Positions 1 to 11,169 of a stretch of 64,000 bases of DNA are shown here, piece after piece. The number at the start of each line of letters is the position of its first letter. The first letter of the stretch is position 1. The notes below the pieces were generated by a model. That model did no database searches and was not told the DNA's origin. It worked only from the letters and a program-made list of their open reading frames with translations. Source of the stretch: HLUCCA09 sp039822045 (GTDB lineage: Bacteria; Pseudomonadota; Alphaproteobacteria; Rhodobacterales; Rhodobacteraceae); NCBI GenBank assembly GCA_039822045.1, contig JBCBMY010000020.1, forward strand, positions 1-64,000. Reading direction: 5' to 3'. A program made the position numbers and the translations under genes.

Positions 1-2
1 CC

Positions 3-446
3 GTTCTCGATGTCGAGGACCCGATCGAGGACGCGTACGCGCTGGAAGTATCGAGCCCCGGCATCGACCGGCCCCTCACACGGCTGAAGGATTTCGAGAC
101 CTGGGCCGGCTACGAGGCGCGAATCGAAACAACCGAACTGATCGACGGTCGGCGGCGCTTCAAAGGCACGCTGGCAGGCGTCGAAGACGGCGAGGTGCTG
201 ATCGAGATCGAGGAGAAGGGCGAAGACATCGTGATCGGTCTGGAGTTCGACTGGTTGTCGGACGCCAAGCTCATCCTGACCGACGACCTAATCCGAGAAG
301 TGCTGCGCGCCCGCAAGGATGCCGGCCAGATCGACGAAAGCCAGTTCGACGAGGTGCAGACGATCCTCGCCGACGACGACGAGACAGGACCAGACGATGC
401 GCGCGTGCCCTTGGCCGCCGCCAACACCAACGGACATAAGGACTGA
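3..446 (+). CDS. rimP: Ribosome maturation factor RimP, 5' end missing
   Basis: RimP is needed for maturation of the 30S ribosomal subunit. The reading frame enters from outside the window, so the N-terminal part is missing and 147 codons are visible. The conserved family motif YALEVSSPGIDRPL is readable at the start, followed by a small beta-rich C-terminal domain (GTLAGVEDGEVLIE, then IGLEFDWLSDAKLILTDDL). The tail is acidic. It ends four bases before the nusA start codon, and the rimP-nusA-ylxR-infB order is the usual bacterial one, which supports the call. Confidence 0.95.
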   Translation, partial: VLDVEDPIEDAYALEVSSPGIDRPLTRLKDFETWAGYEARIETTELIDGRRRFKGTLAGVEDGEVLIEIEEKGEDIVIGLEFDWLSDAKLILTDDLIREVLRARKDAGQIDESQFDEVQTILADDDETGPDDARVPLAAANTNGHKD

Positions 447-450
447 CAGA

Positions 451-2082
451 ATGGCCATCACTTCCGCCAATCAGCTTGAACTGCTGCAGACCGCCGAGGC
501 CGTCGCCCGCGAGAAGATGATCGACCCCGAATTGGTGGTCGAAGCCATGGAAGAAAGTCTCGCGCGTGCCGCAAAGAGCCGCTACGGCGCCGATCTGGAC
601 ATCCGCGTCTCGATCGACCGCAAGACCGGACGCGCGACCTTTACCCGTGTGCGTACCGTCGTCGAAGACGAAGAGGTCGAAAACTACCACGCCCAGCTGA
701 CAGTCGCGCAGGCAAAAGAGTATCTCGCCGACCCAAGCGTGGGCGATGAGATCCGCGACGAAGTCCCGCCCGTCGAGATGGGCCGGATCGCTGCGCAATC
801 GGCCAAACAGGTGATTCTGCAGAAGGTGCGCGAGGCCGAGCGCGACCGGCAATTCGACGAGTTCAAAGACCGCGCCGGAACCATCATCAACGGCGTCGTC
901 AAGCGCGAGGAATATGGCAACGTCATCGTCGATATCGGCCGTGGCGAAGGCATCCTGCGCCGCAACGAAAAGATCGGCCGCGAGAGCTATCGCAACGGCG
1001 ACCGCATCCGCTGCTACATCAAGGATGTCCGGCGCGAGGTACGCGGCCCGCAGATCTTCCTGTCGCGCACGGCGCCGGAATTCATGGCCGAGCTCTTCAA
1101 GATGGAAGTGCCCGAGATCTACGACAACATCATCGAGATCAAGGCGGTCGCGCGGGATCCGGGCAGCCGGGCCAAGATCGCCGTCATCTCCTATGATTCG
1201 TCCATCGACCCGGTCGGTGCCTGTGTCGGCATGCGCGGCTCGCGTGTGCAGGCCGTCGTGAACGAGCTGCAGGGCGAAAAAATCGACATCATTCCGTGGA
1301 ACGAAGACCAGCCGACCTTCCTCGTGAATGCGCTGCAGCCCGCGGAAGTGTCGAAGGTCGTGCTCGACGAAGAGGCCGAACGGATCGAGGTGGTGGTGCC
1401 CGAAGAGCAGCTGTCGCTTGCCATCGGCCGCCGTGGCCAGAACGTGCGCCTCGCCTCGCAGCTGACCGGCCTCGACATCGACATCATGACCGAGGAAGAG
1501 GAAAGCGCCCGCCGCCAGGCCGAGTTCGAAGAGCGCACCCGCCTCTTCATGGACACGCTCGATCTCGACGAATTCTTCGCACAGCTTCTCGTGTCGGAAG
1601 GGTTCACCACGCTCGAGGAAGTCGCCTATGTCGAGCTTGAAGAACTACTTGTCATCGAGGGCGTCGACGAAGGCACGGCCGGCGAGCTGCAGGCACGGGC
1701 GCGCGATCATCTCGAAGAGCTCAACCGCAAAGCGCTCGAGACAGCCCGGGAGCTTGGCGTCGAGGACAGCCTGGTTGAATTCGAGGGCCTGACGCCCCAG
1801 ATGATCGAAGCGCTTGCCAAGGACGACGTGAAGTCGCTCGAAGACTTTGCCACTCTCGCCGACTGGGAGATCGCCGGTGGGTGGACAACGGTCAACGGCG
1901 AACGCGTAAAAGACGACGGTGTTCTCGAGAAATTCGATGTCTCGCTTGCCGAGGCACAGGATATGGTGATGACCGCGCGCATCCAGCTTGGATGGGTCGA
2001 TCCTGCCGATCTTGCATCCGATGACGACGAAGAGGGCGAGGGCGACGAGAGCGCCGAGGCCGAGGAGGGGGCGCGGGCCTGA
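451..2082 (+). CDS. nusA: Transcription termination/antitermination factor NusA
   Basis: NusA binds RNA polymerase and nascent RNA and modulates pausing, termination and antitermination. I start it at ATG 451 because AAGGA lies at 438-442 and MAITSANQLELLQ is a typical NusA N-terminus; a longer frame reaching into rimP is not credible. The 543 residues contain an N-terminal RNAP-binding domain, an S1 domain (about 140-205), two KH modules (GMRGSRVQ near 258, AIGRRGQNV near 323), C-terminal acidic AR2-type repeats and a Glu/Asp-rich tail. The AR2 extension is usual in proteobacteria. It sits in one operon with rimP, the YlxR-type gene and infB. Confidence 0.97.
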   Translation: MAITSANQLELLQTAEAVAREKMIDPELVVEAMEESLARAAKSRYGADLDIRVSIDRKTGRATFTRVRTVVEDEEVENYHAQLTVAQAKEYLADPSVGDEIRDEVPPVEMGRIAAQSAKQVILQKVREAERDRQFDEFKDRAGTIINGVVKREEYGNVIVDIGRGEGILRRNEKIGRESYRNGDRIRCYIKDVRREVRGPQIFLSRTAPEFMAELFKMEVPEIYDNIIEIKAVARDPGSRAKIAVISYDSSIDPVGACVGMRGSRVQAVVNELQGEKIDIIPWNEDQPTFLVNALQPAEVSKVVLDEEAERIEVVVPEEQLSLAIGRRGQNVRLASQLTGLDIDIMTEEEESARRQAEFEERTRLFMDTLDLDEFFAQLLVSEGFTTLEEVAYVELEELLVIEGVDEGTAGELQARARDHLEELNRKALETARELGVEDSLVEFEGLTPQMIEALAKDDVKSLEDFATLADWEIAGGWTTVNGERVKDDGVLEKFDVSLAEAQDMVMTARIQLGWVDPADLASDDDEEGEGDESAEAEEGARA

Positions 2083-2099
2083 TCCGCGGAGCCGGGCCG

Positions 2100-2741
2100 G
2101 TGGCGCGCGGCGGTCGGAAACATGAGGGCGTGGGCACTGTTCGACGGTGTATCGCCACCGGAGCCGAGCGGCCAAAGGCGCAGCTCGTCCGCTTTGTGAT
2201 CGGACCCGATCGGCAGCTGGTGCCGGACATCGCTGGCAAGCTGCCCGGTCGGGGGATTTGGGTGAGCGCCGACCGTACGGCACTCGAACGGGCCGCGAAG
2301 AAACGGCTCTTCGCCAAGGCGGCCCGGAGCGAGGTGCGCGTGCCCGATGGGCTGGCGGACCTTGTGGAGGATCAACTGGCCCGACGGGTCACCGATCTGG
2401 TCTCGCTTGCCCGGAAAGCCGGGGGGGCTGTGGCCGGCTATGAGAAGGCCAAGACCTGGGTCGACGAGGGCCGCGCTGCAGCTTTGTTGCAGGCCGGCGA
2501 CGGCTCGGAACGGGGCCGAACGAAAATTCGTCTGCCCGCCGAAGAGGGGCCGACGATCGACTGCCTGACGGCCGGGGAATTGGGTTTGTCCTTCGGTCGC
2601 GAGCGTGTAATACACGCGGCGCTTGGGCGTGGCGGTCTGACGGGACGTGTAGTAGAAGACGCCATCCGGCTCGCCGGGTTGCGCGCCAAGAACGGGGCAG
2701 CGGCCCCGGAAAGGACGAAGGGTTCGCATGAGCGACAGTGA
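2100..2741 (+). CDS. YlxR-family RNA-binding protein with L7Ae-like C-terminal half
   Basis: This is the small nucleic-acid-binding protein normally encoded between nusA and infB. It starts with GTG at 2100; no ATG gives the conserved N-terminus. Residues about 14-85 match the YlxR/DUF448 pattern (RRCIATGAERPKAQLVRFV, then GRGIWVS). Residues about 90-190 (ARRVTDLVSLARKAGGAVAG) look like the L7Ae/L30e-type RNA-binding fold that alphaproteobacteria fuse to YlxR. The protein is 213 residues. Its last 14 bases overlap the infB start, so the two are probably translationally coupled. Its exact role is not settled; a contribution to ribosome function is inferred from context. Confidence 0.9.
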   Translation: MARGGRKHEGVGTVRRCIATGAERPKAQLVRFVIGPDRQLVPDIAGKLPGRGIWVSADRTALERAAKKRLFAKAARSEVRVPDGLADLVEDQLARRVTDLVSLARKAGGAVAGYEKAKTWVDEGRAAALLQAGDGSERGRTKIRLPAEEGPTIDCLTAGELGLSFGRERVIHAALGRGGLTGRVVEDAIRLAGLRAKNGAAAPERTKGSHERQ

Positions 2742-5253
2742 CGGCAAGAAGACCCTTGGCCTGAAGAGCGGCTCGCGCTCCGGCCAGGTGAAGCAGAGTT
2801 TCAGCCACGGACGGACGAAGAACGTCGTGGTCGAGACGAAGCGCAAGCGGGTCGTTGTGCCGAAGGCAGCTTCGGGCAAATCCGGCGGCGCGGGCGCCTC
2901 GGGTGACCCGTCGCGCCGTCCGCAGGGTATTTCCGAGGCCGAGCTTGAGCGGCGAATGAAGGCGCTCGCCCTGGCCAAGGCGCGCGAGGCCGAAGAGGCC
3001 AAGACGCGCGAGGCCGAGGAGAAGGCGCGTGAAGCCGACCGTCAGCGTCGCCGCGAAGAGGCCGAAGCGAAAGAGCGCGCCGAGCGCGAGCGCGAAGATG
3101 CGCTGAAGGCCAAGGCCGAGGAAGAAGAACGCAAGAAGCGCGAGGCCGAAGAGGCCAAGCGGCGGGAACGCGAAAAGCCCGCCGCCGCAGCGTCGGCGGC
3201 TCCGGCCGCCGCGGCAGCTGCAGCCCCGGCCGCAGCTGACCCGCAATCCGAGGCGCGGAGCGCCGCCAAACCGACCCCGGCCCGCAAGGGCCGCGAGGAC
3301 GAGCGGCGCGATCGCGACGGCCGCGGCAAAGGCAAGGGCGACGCGGGCGGTCGACGTGCCGGCAAGCTGACCCTCAACCAGGCGCTCGCGGGCGGCGAGG
3401 GCGGGCGGCAGCGGTCGATGGCGGCGATGAAGCGCCAGCAGGAACGCGCCCGGCAAAAGGCGATGGGCGGCAGCGAAGTGCGCGAAAAGGTCGTGCGCGA
3501 GGTCCAGTTGCCGGAAACCATCGTCGTGTCTGAGCTTGCCAACCGCATGGCCGAGCGGGCCGCCGACGTCGTCAAGGCGCTTATGCAAAACGGCATGATG
3601 CTGACCCAGAACCAGTCGATCGATGCCGACACTGCCGAACTCATCATCGAGGAGTTCGGTCACAAGGTCGTGCGCGTGTCCGACGCCGATGTCGAAGACG
3701 TCATCCAGGATGTCGAGGATGTCGAGGGCGACCAGAAGGCACGCGCGCCGGTCATCACGATTATGGGCCATGTCGACCACGGCAAAACCTCGCTGCTCGA
3801 CGCCATTCGCGACGCAAAGGTCGTCGCTGGCGAGGCGGGCGGGATCACGCAGCATATCGGCGCCTATCAGGTCACCACGGAAGGGGGCACAACGCTGACC
3901 TTCCTCGACACGCCAGGCCACGCCGCGTTCACGTCGATGCGCGCCCGGGGCGCACAGGTGACCGATGTCGTCGTCCTCGTTGTCGCCGCGGACGATGCCG
4001 TGATGCCGCAGACGGTCGAAGCGATTAATCACGCCAAGGCCGCAGGTGTGCCCATGATCGTGGCGATCAACAAGATCGACAAACCGGATGCGAACCCCGA
4101 CAAGGTGCGCACCGACCTGCTTCAGCACGAAGTCATCGTCGAGAAAATGTCGGGTGAAGTGCAGGACGTCGAAGTGTCCGCCATCACCGGCCAGGGTCTC
4201 GACGAGTTGCTGGACGCCATTGCCCTGCAAGCCGAGATCCTCGAGCTCAAGTCAAATCCTGACCGGGTGGCCGAGGGCGCGGTTATCGAAGCGCAACTCG
4301 ATGTGGGTCGGGGCCCGGTTGCAACGGTCCTCGTCCAGAAAGGCACGCTCAAGCGCGGCGATATCTTCGTTGTGGGAGAGCAATGGGGCAAGGTGCGCGC
4401 TCTCATCAACGACAAGGGTGATCGGGTCAACGAGGCCGGTCCGTCCGTTCCGGTCGAGGTCTTGGGCCTCAACGGCACGCCCGAGGCCGGCGACGTCCTC
4501 AACGTGGTCGAGACCGAAGCGCAGGCGCGTGAGATCGCGGACTACCGGACCGAGAAGGCCAAAGAGAAGCGCGCCGCCGCTGGGGCCGCGACGACGCTGG
4601 AACAGCTTCTCGCGAACGCCAAGGCCGACGAAAACGTCAAGGAACTGCCGGTTCTGGTGAAGGCCGACGTCCAGGGCTCTTCGGAGGCCATCGCACAGGC
4701 CCTCGAGAAGGTGGGCAACGAAGAGGTGCGCGTGCGGCTCCTCCATTCCGGCGTTGGGGCCATCACCGAATCCGACGTGGGCCTGGCCGAAGCGTCCGGC
4801 GCGCCCGTCATCGGCTTCAACGTACGCGCCAACGCTCCGGCGCGCAACGCCGCCAACCAAAAGGGCGTCGAGATCCGCTACTACAGCGTCATCTACGATC
4901 TGGTGGACGACGTGAAGGCGGCTGCCTCGGGCCTCCTGTCGGCCGAAGTGCGCGAGAACTTCATCGGCTATGCCGAGATAAAGCAAGTCTTCAAGGTGTC
5001 GGGCGTCGGACGCGTGGCCGGTTGCTTGGTGACCGAGGGCGTTGCACGCCGGTCGGCCGGGGTGCGCCTGCTGCGGGACAGTGTCGTGATCCACGAGGGC
5101 ACTCTGAAGACGCTCAAGCGCTTCAAGGACGAGGTGCCCGAGGTCCAGTCCGGTCAGGAATGCGGCATGGCCTTTGAGAACTACGAAGACATCCGCGAGG
5201 GGGACGTCATCGAGATTTTCGAGCGTGAAGAGGTCGAGCGCACGCTAGCCTGA
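2728..5253 (+). CDS. infB: Translation initiation factor IF-2
   Basis: IF-2 is the GTPase that places formyl-Met-tRNA in the ribosomal P site. The 841-residue protein begins with a variable N-terminal region rich in Lys, Arg and Glu that is predicted to be helical or coiled-coil (about 70-230). The GTPase core carries GHVDHGKTSLLDAIR (G1), DTPGHAAF (G3) and NKID (G4), followed by the beta-barrel and C-terminal fMet-tRNA-binding domains. The start overlaps the upstream gene by 14 bases. No rbfA or truB follows; a hairpin at 5284-5309 ends the operon. Confidence 0.97.
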   Translation: MSDSDGKKTLGLKSGSRSGQVKQSFSHGRTKNVVVETKRKRVVVPKAASGKSGGAGASGDPSRRPQGISEAELERRMKALALAKAREAEEAKTREAEEKAREADRQRRREEAEAKERAEREREDALKAKAEEEERKKREAEEAKRREREKPAAAASAAPAAAAAAAPAAADPQSEARSAAKPTPARKGREDERRDRDGRGKGKGDAGGRRAGKLTLNQALAGGEGGRQRSMAAMKRQQERARQKAMGGSEVREKVVREVQLPETIVVSELANRMAERAADVVKALMQNGMMLTQNQSIDADTAELIIEEFGHKVVRVSDADVEDVIQDVEDVEGDQKARAPVITIMGHVDHGKTSLLDAIRDAKVVAGEAGGITQHIGAYQVTTEGGTTLTFLDTPGHAAFTSMRARGAQVTDVVVLVVAADDAVMPQTVEAINHAKAAGVPMIVAINKIDKPDANPDKVRTDLLQHEVIVEKMSGEVQDVEVSAITGQGLDELLDAIALQAEILELKSNPDRVAEGAVIEAQLDVGRGPVATVLVQKGTLKRGDIFVVGEQWGKVRALINDKGDRVNEAGPSVPVEVLGLNGTPEAGDVLNVVETEAQAREIADYRTEKAKEKRAAAGAATTLEQLLANAKADENVKELPVLVKADVQGSSEAIAQALEKVGNEEVRVRLLHSGVGAITESDVGLAEASGAPVIGFNVRANAPARNAANQKGVEIRYYSVIYDLVDDVKAAASGLLSAEVRENFIGYAEIKQVFKVSGVGRVAGCLVTEGVARRSAGVRLLRDSVVIHEGTLKTLKRFKDEVPEVQSGQECGMAFENYEDIREGDVIEIFEREEVERTLA

Positions 5254-5283
5254 CGCCCAGTCCGCCGGATTTCAAACATGAAA

Positions 5284-5309
5284 CGGGCGCTCCCCCCAGG
5301 GAGCGCCCG
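5284..5309. terminator. Hairpin between convergent infB and the 45-residue ORF
   Basis: An 11-bp perfect stem (5284-5294 with 5299-5309) closes a four-base loop about 30 bases after the infB stop. The small minus-strand gene ends at 5338, so the hairpin lies just downstream of both converging genes and could serve as a bidirectional terminator. On the minus strand it is followed by a short T run (GTTTC); on the plus strand there is no T tract, so it would be a weak or Rho-assisted terminator in that direction. Confidence 0.65.
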
Positions 5310-5337
5310 CTGCAATTGTACTGCGTGAGCGCGGAAG

Positions 5338-5475
5338 TCAGATTGCCCGACGTCGTATCGGCAGACCTTCGAACACTCTCTGTCCAACGCGCACCAAGAT
5401 GCGCCCGTCCGTCAGGTTGCGCACGAATGTGCCCTGAACGGAGACGCAGCTTCCCAGTGTGATTGTCCGAAGCAT
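5338..5475 (-). CDS. Small protein of 45 residues, unknown function
   Basis: A short reading frame with very good expression signals. A near-perfect Shine-Dalgarno sequence (GGAGGAGGT) sits three bases before the ATG, and a plausible sigma70-type promoter lies about 45 bases upstream (5522-5550). The protein begins MLRTITLGSCVSVQG and continues with alternating hydrophobic residues, FVRNLTDGRILVRVGQRVFEG, ending in RRRAI. It is basic and looks like a small all-beta fold, with no signal peptide or membrane helix. I do not recognise the family. It is convergent to infB and shares the hairpin between them. Confidence 0.7.
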   Translation of the reverse strand: MLRTITLGSCVSVQGTFVRNLTDGRILVRVGQRVFEGLPIRRRAI

Positions 5476-5521
5476 TTCACCTCCTCCAATGAAGCTTCGT
5501 CAGACAATGTAAGCGGTTTCC

Positions 5522-5550
5522 TTAATAAAACACGAACAAATATGTCACAA
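5522..5550 (-). promoter_or_regulatory. Putative sigma70-type promoter of the 45-residue ORF
   Basis: On the minus strand a TTGTGA -35 element (5545-5550) and a TATTAA -10 element (5522-5527) are separated by 17 bases. The stretch 5490-5590 is strikingly AT-rich for this genome. The start codon at 5475 lies about 45 bases downstream. Each hexamer matches four of six consensus positions. Confidence 0.5.
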
Positions 5551-5602
5551 AGCATTCACAACAGCACATTTTTCGGGCATCGGGAGAAAAAGGTGCGTGA
5601 GC

Positions 5603-6001
5603 CTACAACCAGTCCCGCAGAACCGGAATGAGAGGCAGGTCGGCCGGCGGCATCGGATAGTCCCGCAACGCCGAAGGGCGCACCCAGGCCAACGCTTGCC
5701 CCTCCCGCGCCCGGGGTGTCCCCGTCCACTTCCGACATGCGAAGAGCGGCATCAGGAGGTGGAAGGTTTCATAGCCGTGCGAGGCGAAGGTCAGGGGCGC
5801 CAGACAGCTTTCCCATGTGCCAATCCCCAACTCCTCCTCAAGTTCGCGGATCAGCGCGGCTTCGGGCGTCTCGCCTGGTTCAACTTTGCCGCCAGGGAAC
5901 TCCCATAGCCCGGCCATAGACTTGCCCTCGGGCCGGCGCGCCAGAAGCACGCGACCGTCGGCGTCGACCAGGGCAACCGCCGCAACCAAAACAACCTTCA
6001 T
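5603..6001 (-). CDS. mutT: 8-oxo-dGTP diphosphatase, MutT/Nudix family
   Basis: A Nudix hydrolase that probably removes oxidised guanine nucleotides from the pool. The Nudix box is complete: GGKVEPGETPEAALIRELEEELG (G-x5-E-x7-REUxEExGU). I start at ATG 6001 (MKVVLVAAVALVDADGRVLL, 132 residues), 10 bases after the argJ stop. An in-frame ATG at 6031 would add ten residues and overlap argJ. The Shine-Dalgarno is weak with either start. It is the last gene of the ppiC-argJ-mutT group. A broader Nudix substrate cannot be excluded. Confidence 0.88.
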   Translation of the reverse strand: MKVVLVAAVALVDADGRVLLARRPEGKSMAGLWEFPGGKVEPGETPEAALIRELEEELGIGTWESCLAPLTFASHGYETFHLLMPLFACRKWTGTPRAREGQALAWVRPSALRDYPMPPADLPLIPVLRDWL

Positions 6002-6011
6002 CGGCAATTCG

Positions 6012-7241
6012 TCATGAGCGGTAGTCGGCATTGATGTCGATATAGCGGTGGGTCAGGTCGCAGGTCCACGCGGTGAAGGCGGATGTCCCCAGGCCTAGGT
6101 CGACGGCCAGAACCAGTTCGGAGCGCGTCATGTAGGCGGCGCCGGCGCCCTCTTCGTACGTGTCGGACAGCCGCCCGTTCTCGGCCAGAACATGGGGTCC
6201 AAGACGGATCGAGAGCATGTCCCGGTCAGCGCGCGCGCCCGACTTTCCGACGGCCATCACGATCCGCCCCCAGTTCGGATCCTCACCCGCAATAGCGGTC
6301 TTGACGAGCGGAGAATTGGCGATGGACATGGCGACGCGCTTGGCGTCGTCGGCATCCAATGCTCCGGTCACCTGCACCTCGACGAACTTCGTCGCGCCCT
6401 CGCCGTCGCGCACAACCTGTTGTGCGAGATCCAGCATCACGTCGTGGAGCGCCTCGGCGAAGGGGCCGTCGACCGCTTCCGCGACCGGGGGGCCCTGTCC
6501 CGTTGCCGCAACCAGAAGCGTGTCCGAGGTCGACGTGTCGCTGTCCACGGTAATGGCATTGAAGGTCACCGGCGTGAACCGATCCATCAGGCGCTGCAAC
6601 GACGGCCGCGAAATGGTGGCGTCGGTGAAGATGTAGACGAGCATCGTCGCCATATCCGGCGCGATCATGCCCGATCCCTTCGCGATCCCTGCGATCTGCA
6701 CTTCGCCCTCGGGAAGGGTCACGGAACGCCCGGCTCCCTTGGGAAACGTGTCCGTCGTCATGATCGCGCGGGCCGCTGCTTCCCATTCGGGTTTACCGAG
6801 GCTCCGCGCCAACGTATCGAGCACGGCTGTGACCCGTTCATGGGGCAGCGGCTCGCCAATCACACCCGTCGACGAGGTGAACACCCGTCTCTCCGGCACG
6901 CCCAGGCGGTCGGCCGCGGCGGCAGCAATGGCTTCAACGGCGCCAACCCCGGCAATTCCGGTGAAGGCGTTGGCGTTCCCGGCATTCACCACAAATGCCG
7001 CGCCGCCCTCTCCCGGGCCGTCAATCTTCGCCTCACAGTCGAGAACCGGCGCTGCACGCGTCGCAGACCGCGTGAATGCCCCGGCCAGCGTCGTGCCGGG
7101 CGGCAACGCGGCAAGCATCACGTCGGTCCGCCCTTCATAGCGAACGCCCGCCGCGATCGTGGCCAGGCGCACGCCCGGCACATCTGGCAGCGCCGGAAAG
7201 GAACGGGGCGCCAGCGGCGAGACAAGCGGCGCGTCGGCCAT
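6012..7241 (-). CDS. argJ: Bifunctional glutamate N-acetyltransferase / ornithine acetyltransferase ArgJ
   Basis: ArgJ moves the acetyl group from N-acetylornithine to glutamate in the cyclic arginine pathway; many members can also use acetyl-CoA. The 409-residue protein has the self-cleavage motif GSGMIAPDMATML, where Thr199 would become the N-terminal nucleophile of the beta chain. Also visible are VVNAGNANAFTG and the oxyanion-hole region FTSSTGVIG. The C-terminus (DLTHRYIDINADYRS) is typical. It follows ppiC with a gap of five bases, so one transcript is likely. Confidence 0.96.
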   Translation of the reverse strand: MADAPLVSPLAPRSFPALPDVPGVRLATIAAGVRYEGRTDVMLAALPPGTTLAGAFTRSATRAAPVLDCEAKIDGPGEGGAAFVVNAGNANAFTGIAGVGAVEAIAAAAADRLGVPERRVFTSSTGVIGEPLPHERVTAVLDTLARSLGKPEWEAAARAIMTTDTFPKGAGRSVTLPEGEVQIAGIAKGSGMIAPDMATMLVYIFTDATISRPSLQRLMDRFTPVTFNAITVDSDTSTSDTLLVAATGQGPPVAEAVDGPFAEALHDVMLDLAQQVVRDGEGATKFVEVQVTGALDADDAKRVAMSIANSPLVKTAIAGEDPNWGRIVMAVGKSGARADRDMLSIRLGPHVLAENGRLSDTYEEGAGAAYMTRSELVLAVDLGLGTSAFTAWTCDLTHRYIDINADYRS

Positions 7242-7246
7242 GGCCG

Positions 7247-8119
7247 CTACTCTGCGACCAGGTCGAGATCCGACAGGATCGAAGGATCGATGTCGAGCTC
7301 CGGCATCACAATGCCGGCCGTCTCCATCACGGTTTCGATATGCGCCTCGACGATCTCGTTCTCCAGCTCCTGACGGATCTCGCCTTCAACCTCTTCCAAC
7401 GGCGGCGCCTCGGTCAGGCGCGTGTCGTTCAGGCGAATGACGTGCCAGCCAAACTGCGACTGGACAGGCCCCGATATCTCACCGGTCTCCAGCGCCACCA
7501 TCGCCGTTTCAAACTCCGCCACCGTGGCACCCAACGGCAGCCATCCCAGCATCCCGCCATTTGGGCCCGACGGGCCCGTCGACCGCTCGCGCGCCAACGC
7601 GGCGAAATCGGCGCCCCCTTCGAGCTCGGCGATCACGGCCTGCGCATCCTCTTCGCTGGCCACAAGAATGTGCGCCGCCTCATATTCCCGCGAAGGTTCG
7701 GCATCGGCATAGCGCTCGGCATAGGCAGCCTCGACCGCCTCGTCGGTGAGCTGGTCGGCAATCACCATGCCCAGCGCCTCGCCCGCCAACAGCCCCGATC
7801 GCTGGTTCTCGATGGTCAGCTCGGTCGCGCGCGTGGGCGCCGGCAGCGACTGGGCGAGCGCATACTGGCGCACGAGCTGATCCAGGACAGCGGGGTAAAG
7901 CTGCGCGTCGGGCAATTGCTGAAACTGCCGCGGCAGGGTCGTTCTGGCCACGATCATGTGCCCAACCGTTATGTCCTGACCGCCAACCGTCGCAACGACC
8001 GTATCCGCAGACACGTCGGACTCCGCGCCATGGCTCTCAGCCAAAGCCACCGTAGGGGCAGCAAGCAGCGCAAGGGCGACAGCGGCCCTCCCGGCGACGC
8101 GGGTTGTGGCAGCAATCAT
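7247..8119 (-). CDS. Exported parvulin-type peptidyl-prolyl cis-trans isomerase
   Basis: A 290-residue exported folding factor. Residues 1-28 form a signal peptide (AAVALALLAAPTVALA, cleavage near AESHG). A SurA/PrsA-like N-terminal region follows, and the rotamase domain at about 145-240 carries HILV, GGADFAALARERSTGPSG, GGMLGWL, and FGWHVIRL close to its end. It is divergent from secA, so export machinery and a periplasmic isomerase share one intergenic region. PpiC/SurA-like substrate specificity cannot be read from sequence. Confidence 0.9.
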   Translation of the reverse strand: MIAATTRVAGRAAVALALLAAPTVALAESHGAESDVSADTVVATVGGQDITVGHMIVARTTLPRQFQQLPDAQLYPAVLDQLVRQYALAQSLPAPTRATELTIENQRSGLLAGEALGMVIADQLTDEAVEAAYAERYADAEPSREYEAAHILVASEEDAQAVIAELEGGADFAALARERSTGPSGPNGGMLGWLPLGATVAEFETAMVALETGEISGPVQSQFGWHVIRLNDTRLTEAPPLEEVEGEIRQELENEIVEAHIETVMETAGIVMPELDIDPSILSDLDLVAE

Positions 8120-8156
8120 CGTGTTAGGCTCCTTTCAGCCGCGCTCTTGGGCGGCG

Positions 8157-8184
8157 TTGACAGTCAGGGGACGGCCCCTTACAT
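8157..8184 (+). promoter_or_regulatory. Putative promoter of secA
   Basis: A perfect -35 hexamer TTGACA (8157-8162) is followed after 16 bases by TTACAT (8179-8184), which is a poor -10 element. It would start a leader of about 100 bases in front of secA that includes the 8241-8261 hairpin. Confidence 0.4.
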
Positions 8185-8240
8185 CGCCCAAGGTCCGAGG
8201 GCTGGGCCGCACTCGTCACTCGCTTGGTAACGCCGCGTGG

Positions 8241-8261
8241 GAGGGTCGGCAAGGGACCCTC
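8241..8261 (+). other. Leader hairpin upstream of secA
   Basis: GAGGGTC (8241-8247) pairs perfectly with GACCCTC (8255-8261) around a seven-base loop, ending 34 bases before the secA start codon. It has no following T tract, so it does not look like a terminator. It could affect secA translation or mRNA stability. Alphaproteobacteria are not known to me to use a SecM peptide here, and I see no convincing leader ORF. Confidence 0.4.
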
Positions 8262-8295
8262 ACTCACGAGAAAGCGCGCACGGGAGTTGCGATCG

Positions 8296-11139
<2,844 letters not shown>

Positions 11140-11169
11140 CCTTGGCCAGCGGCCGCGCAGCCGCAGGCG

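Noticed and set aside
2389..4230. 613-codon open frame on the minus strand opposite infB
   Set aside because: It is fully antisense to infB, has low-complexity Leu/Arg/Ala-rich composition and no family motif. Such frames arise from high third-position GC.
11140..11169. Terminator between convergent secA and radC
   Set aside because: Only a five-bp GCGGC/GCCGC stem without T tract; too weak to call.
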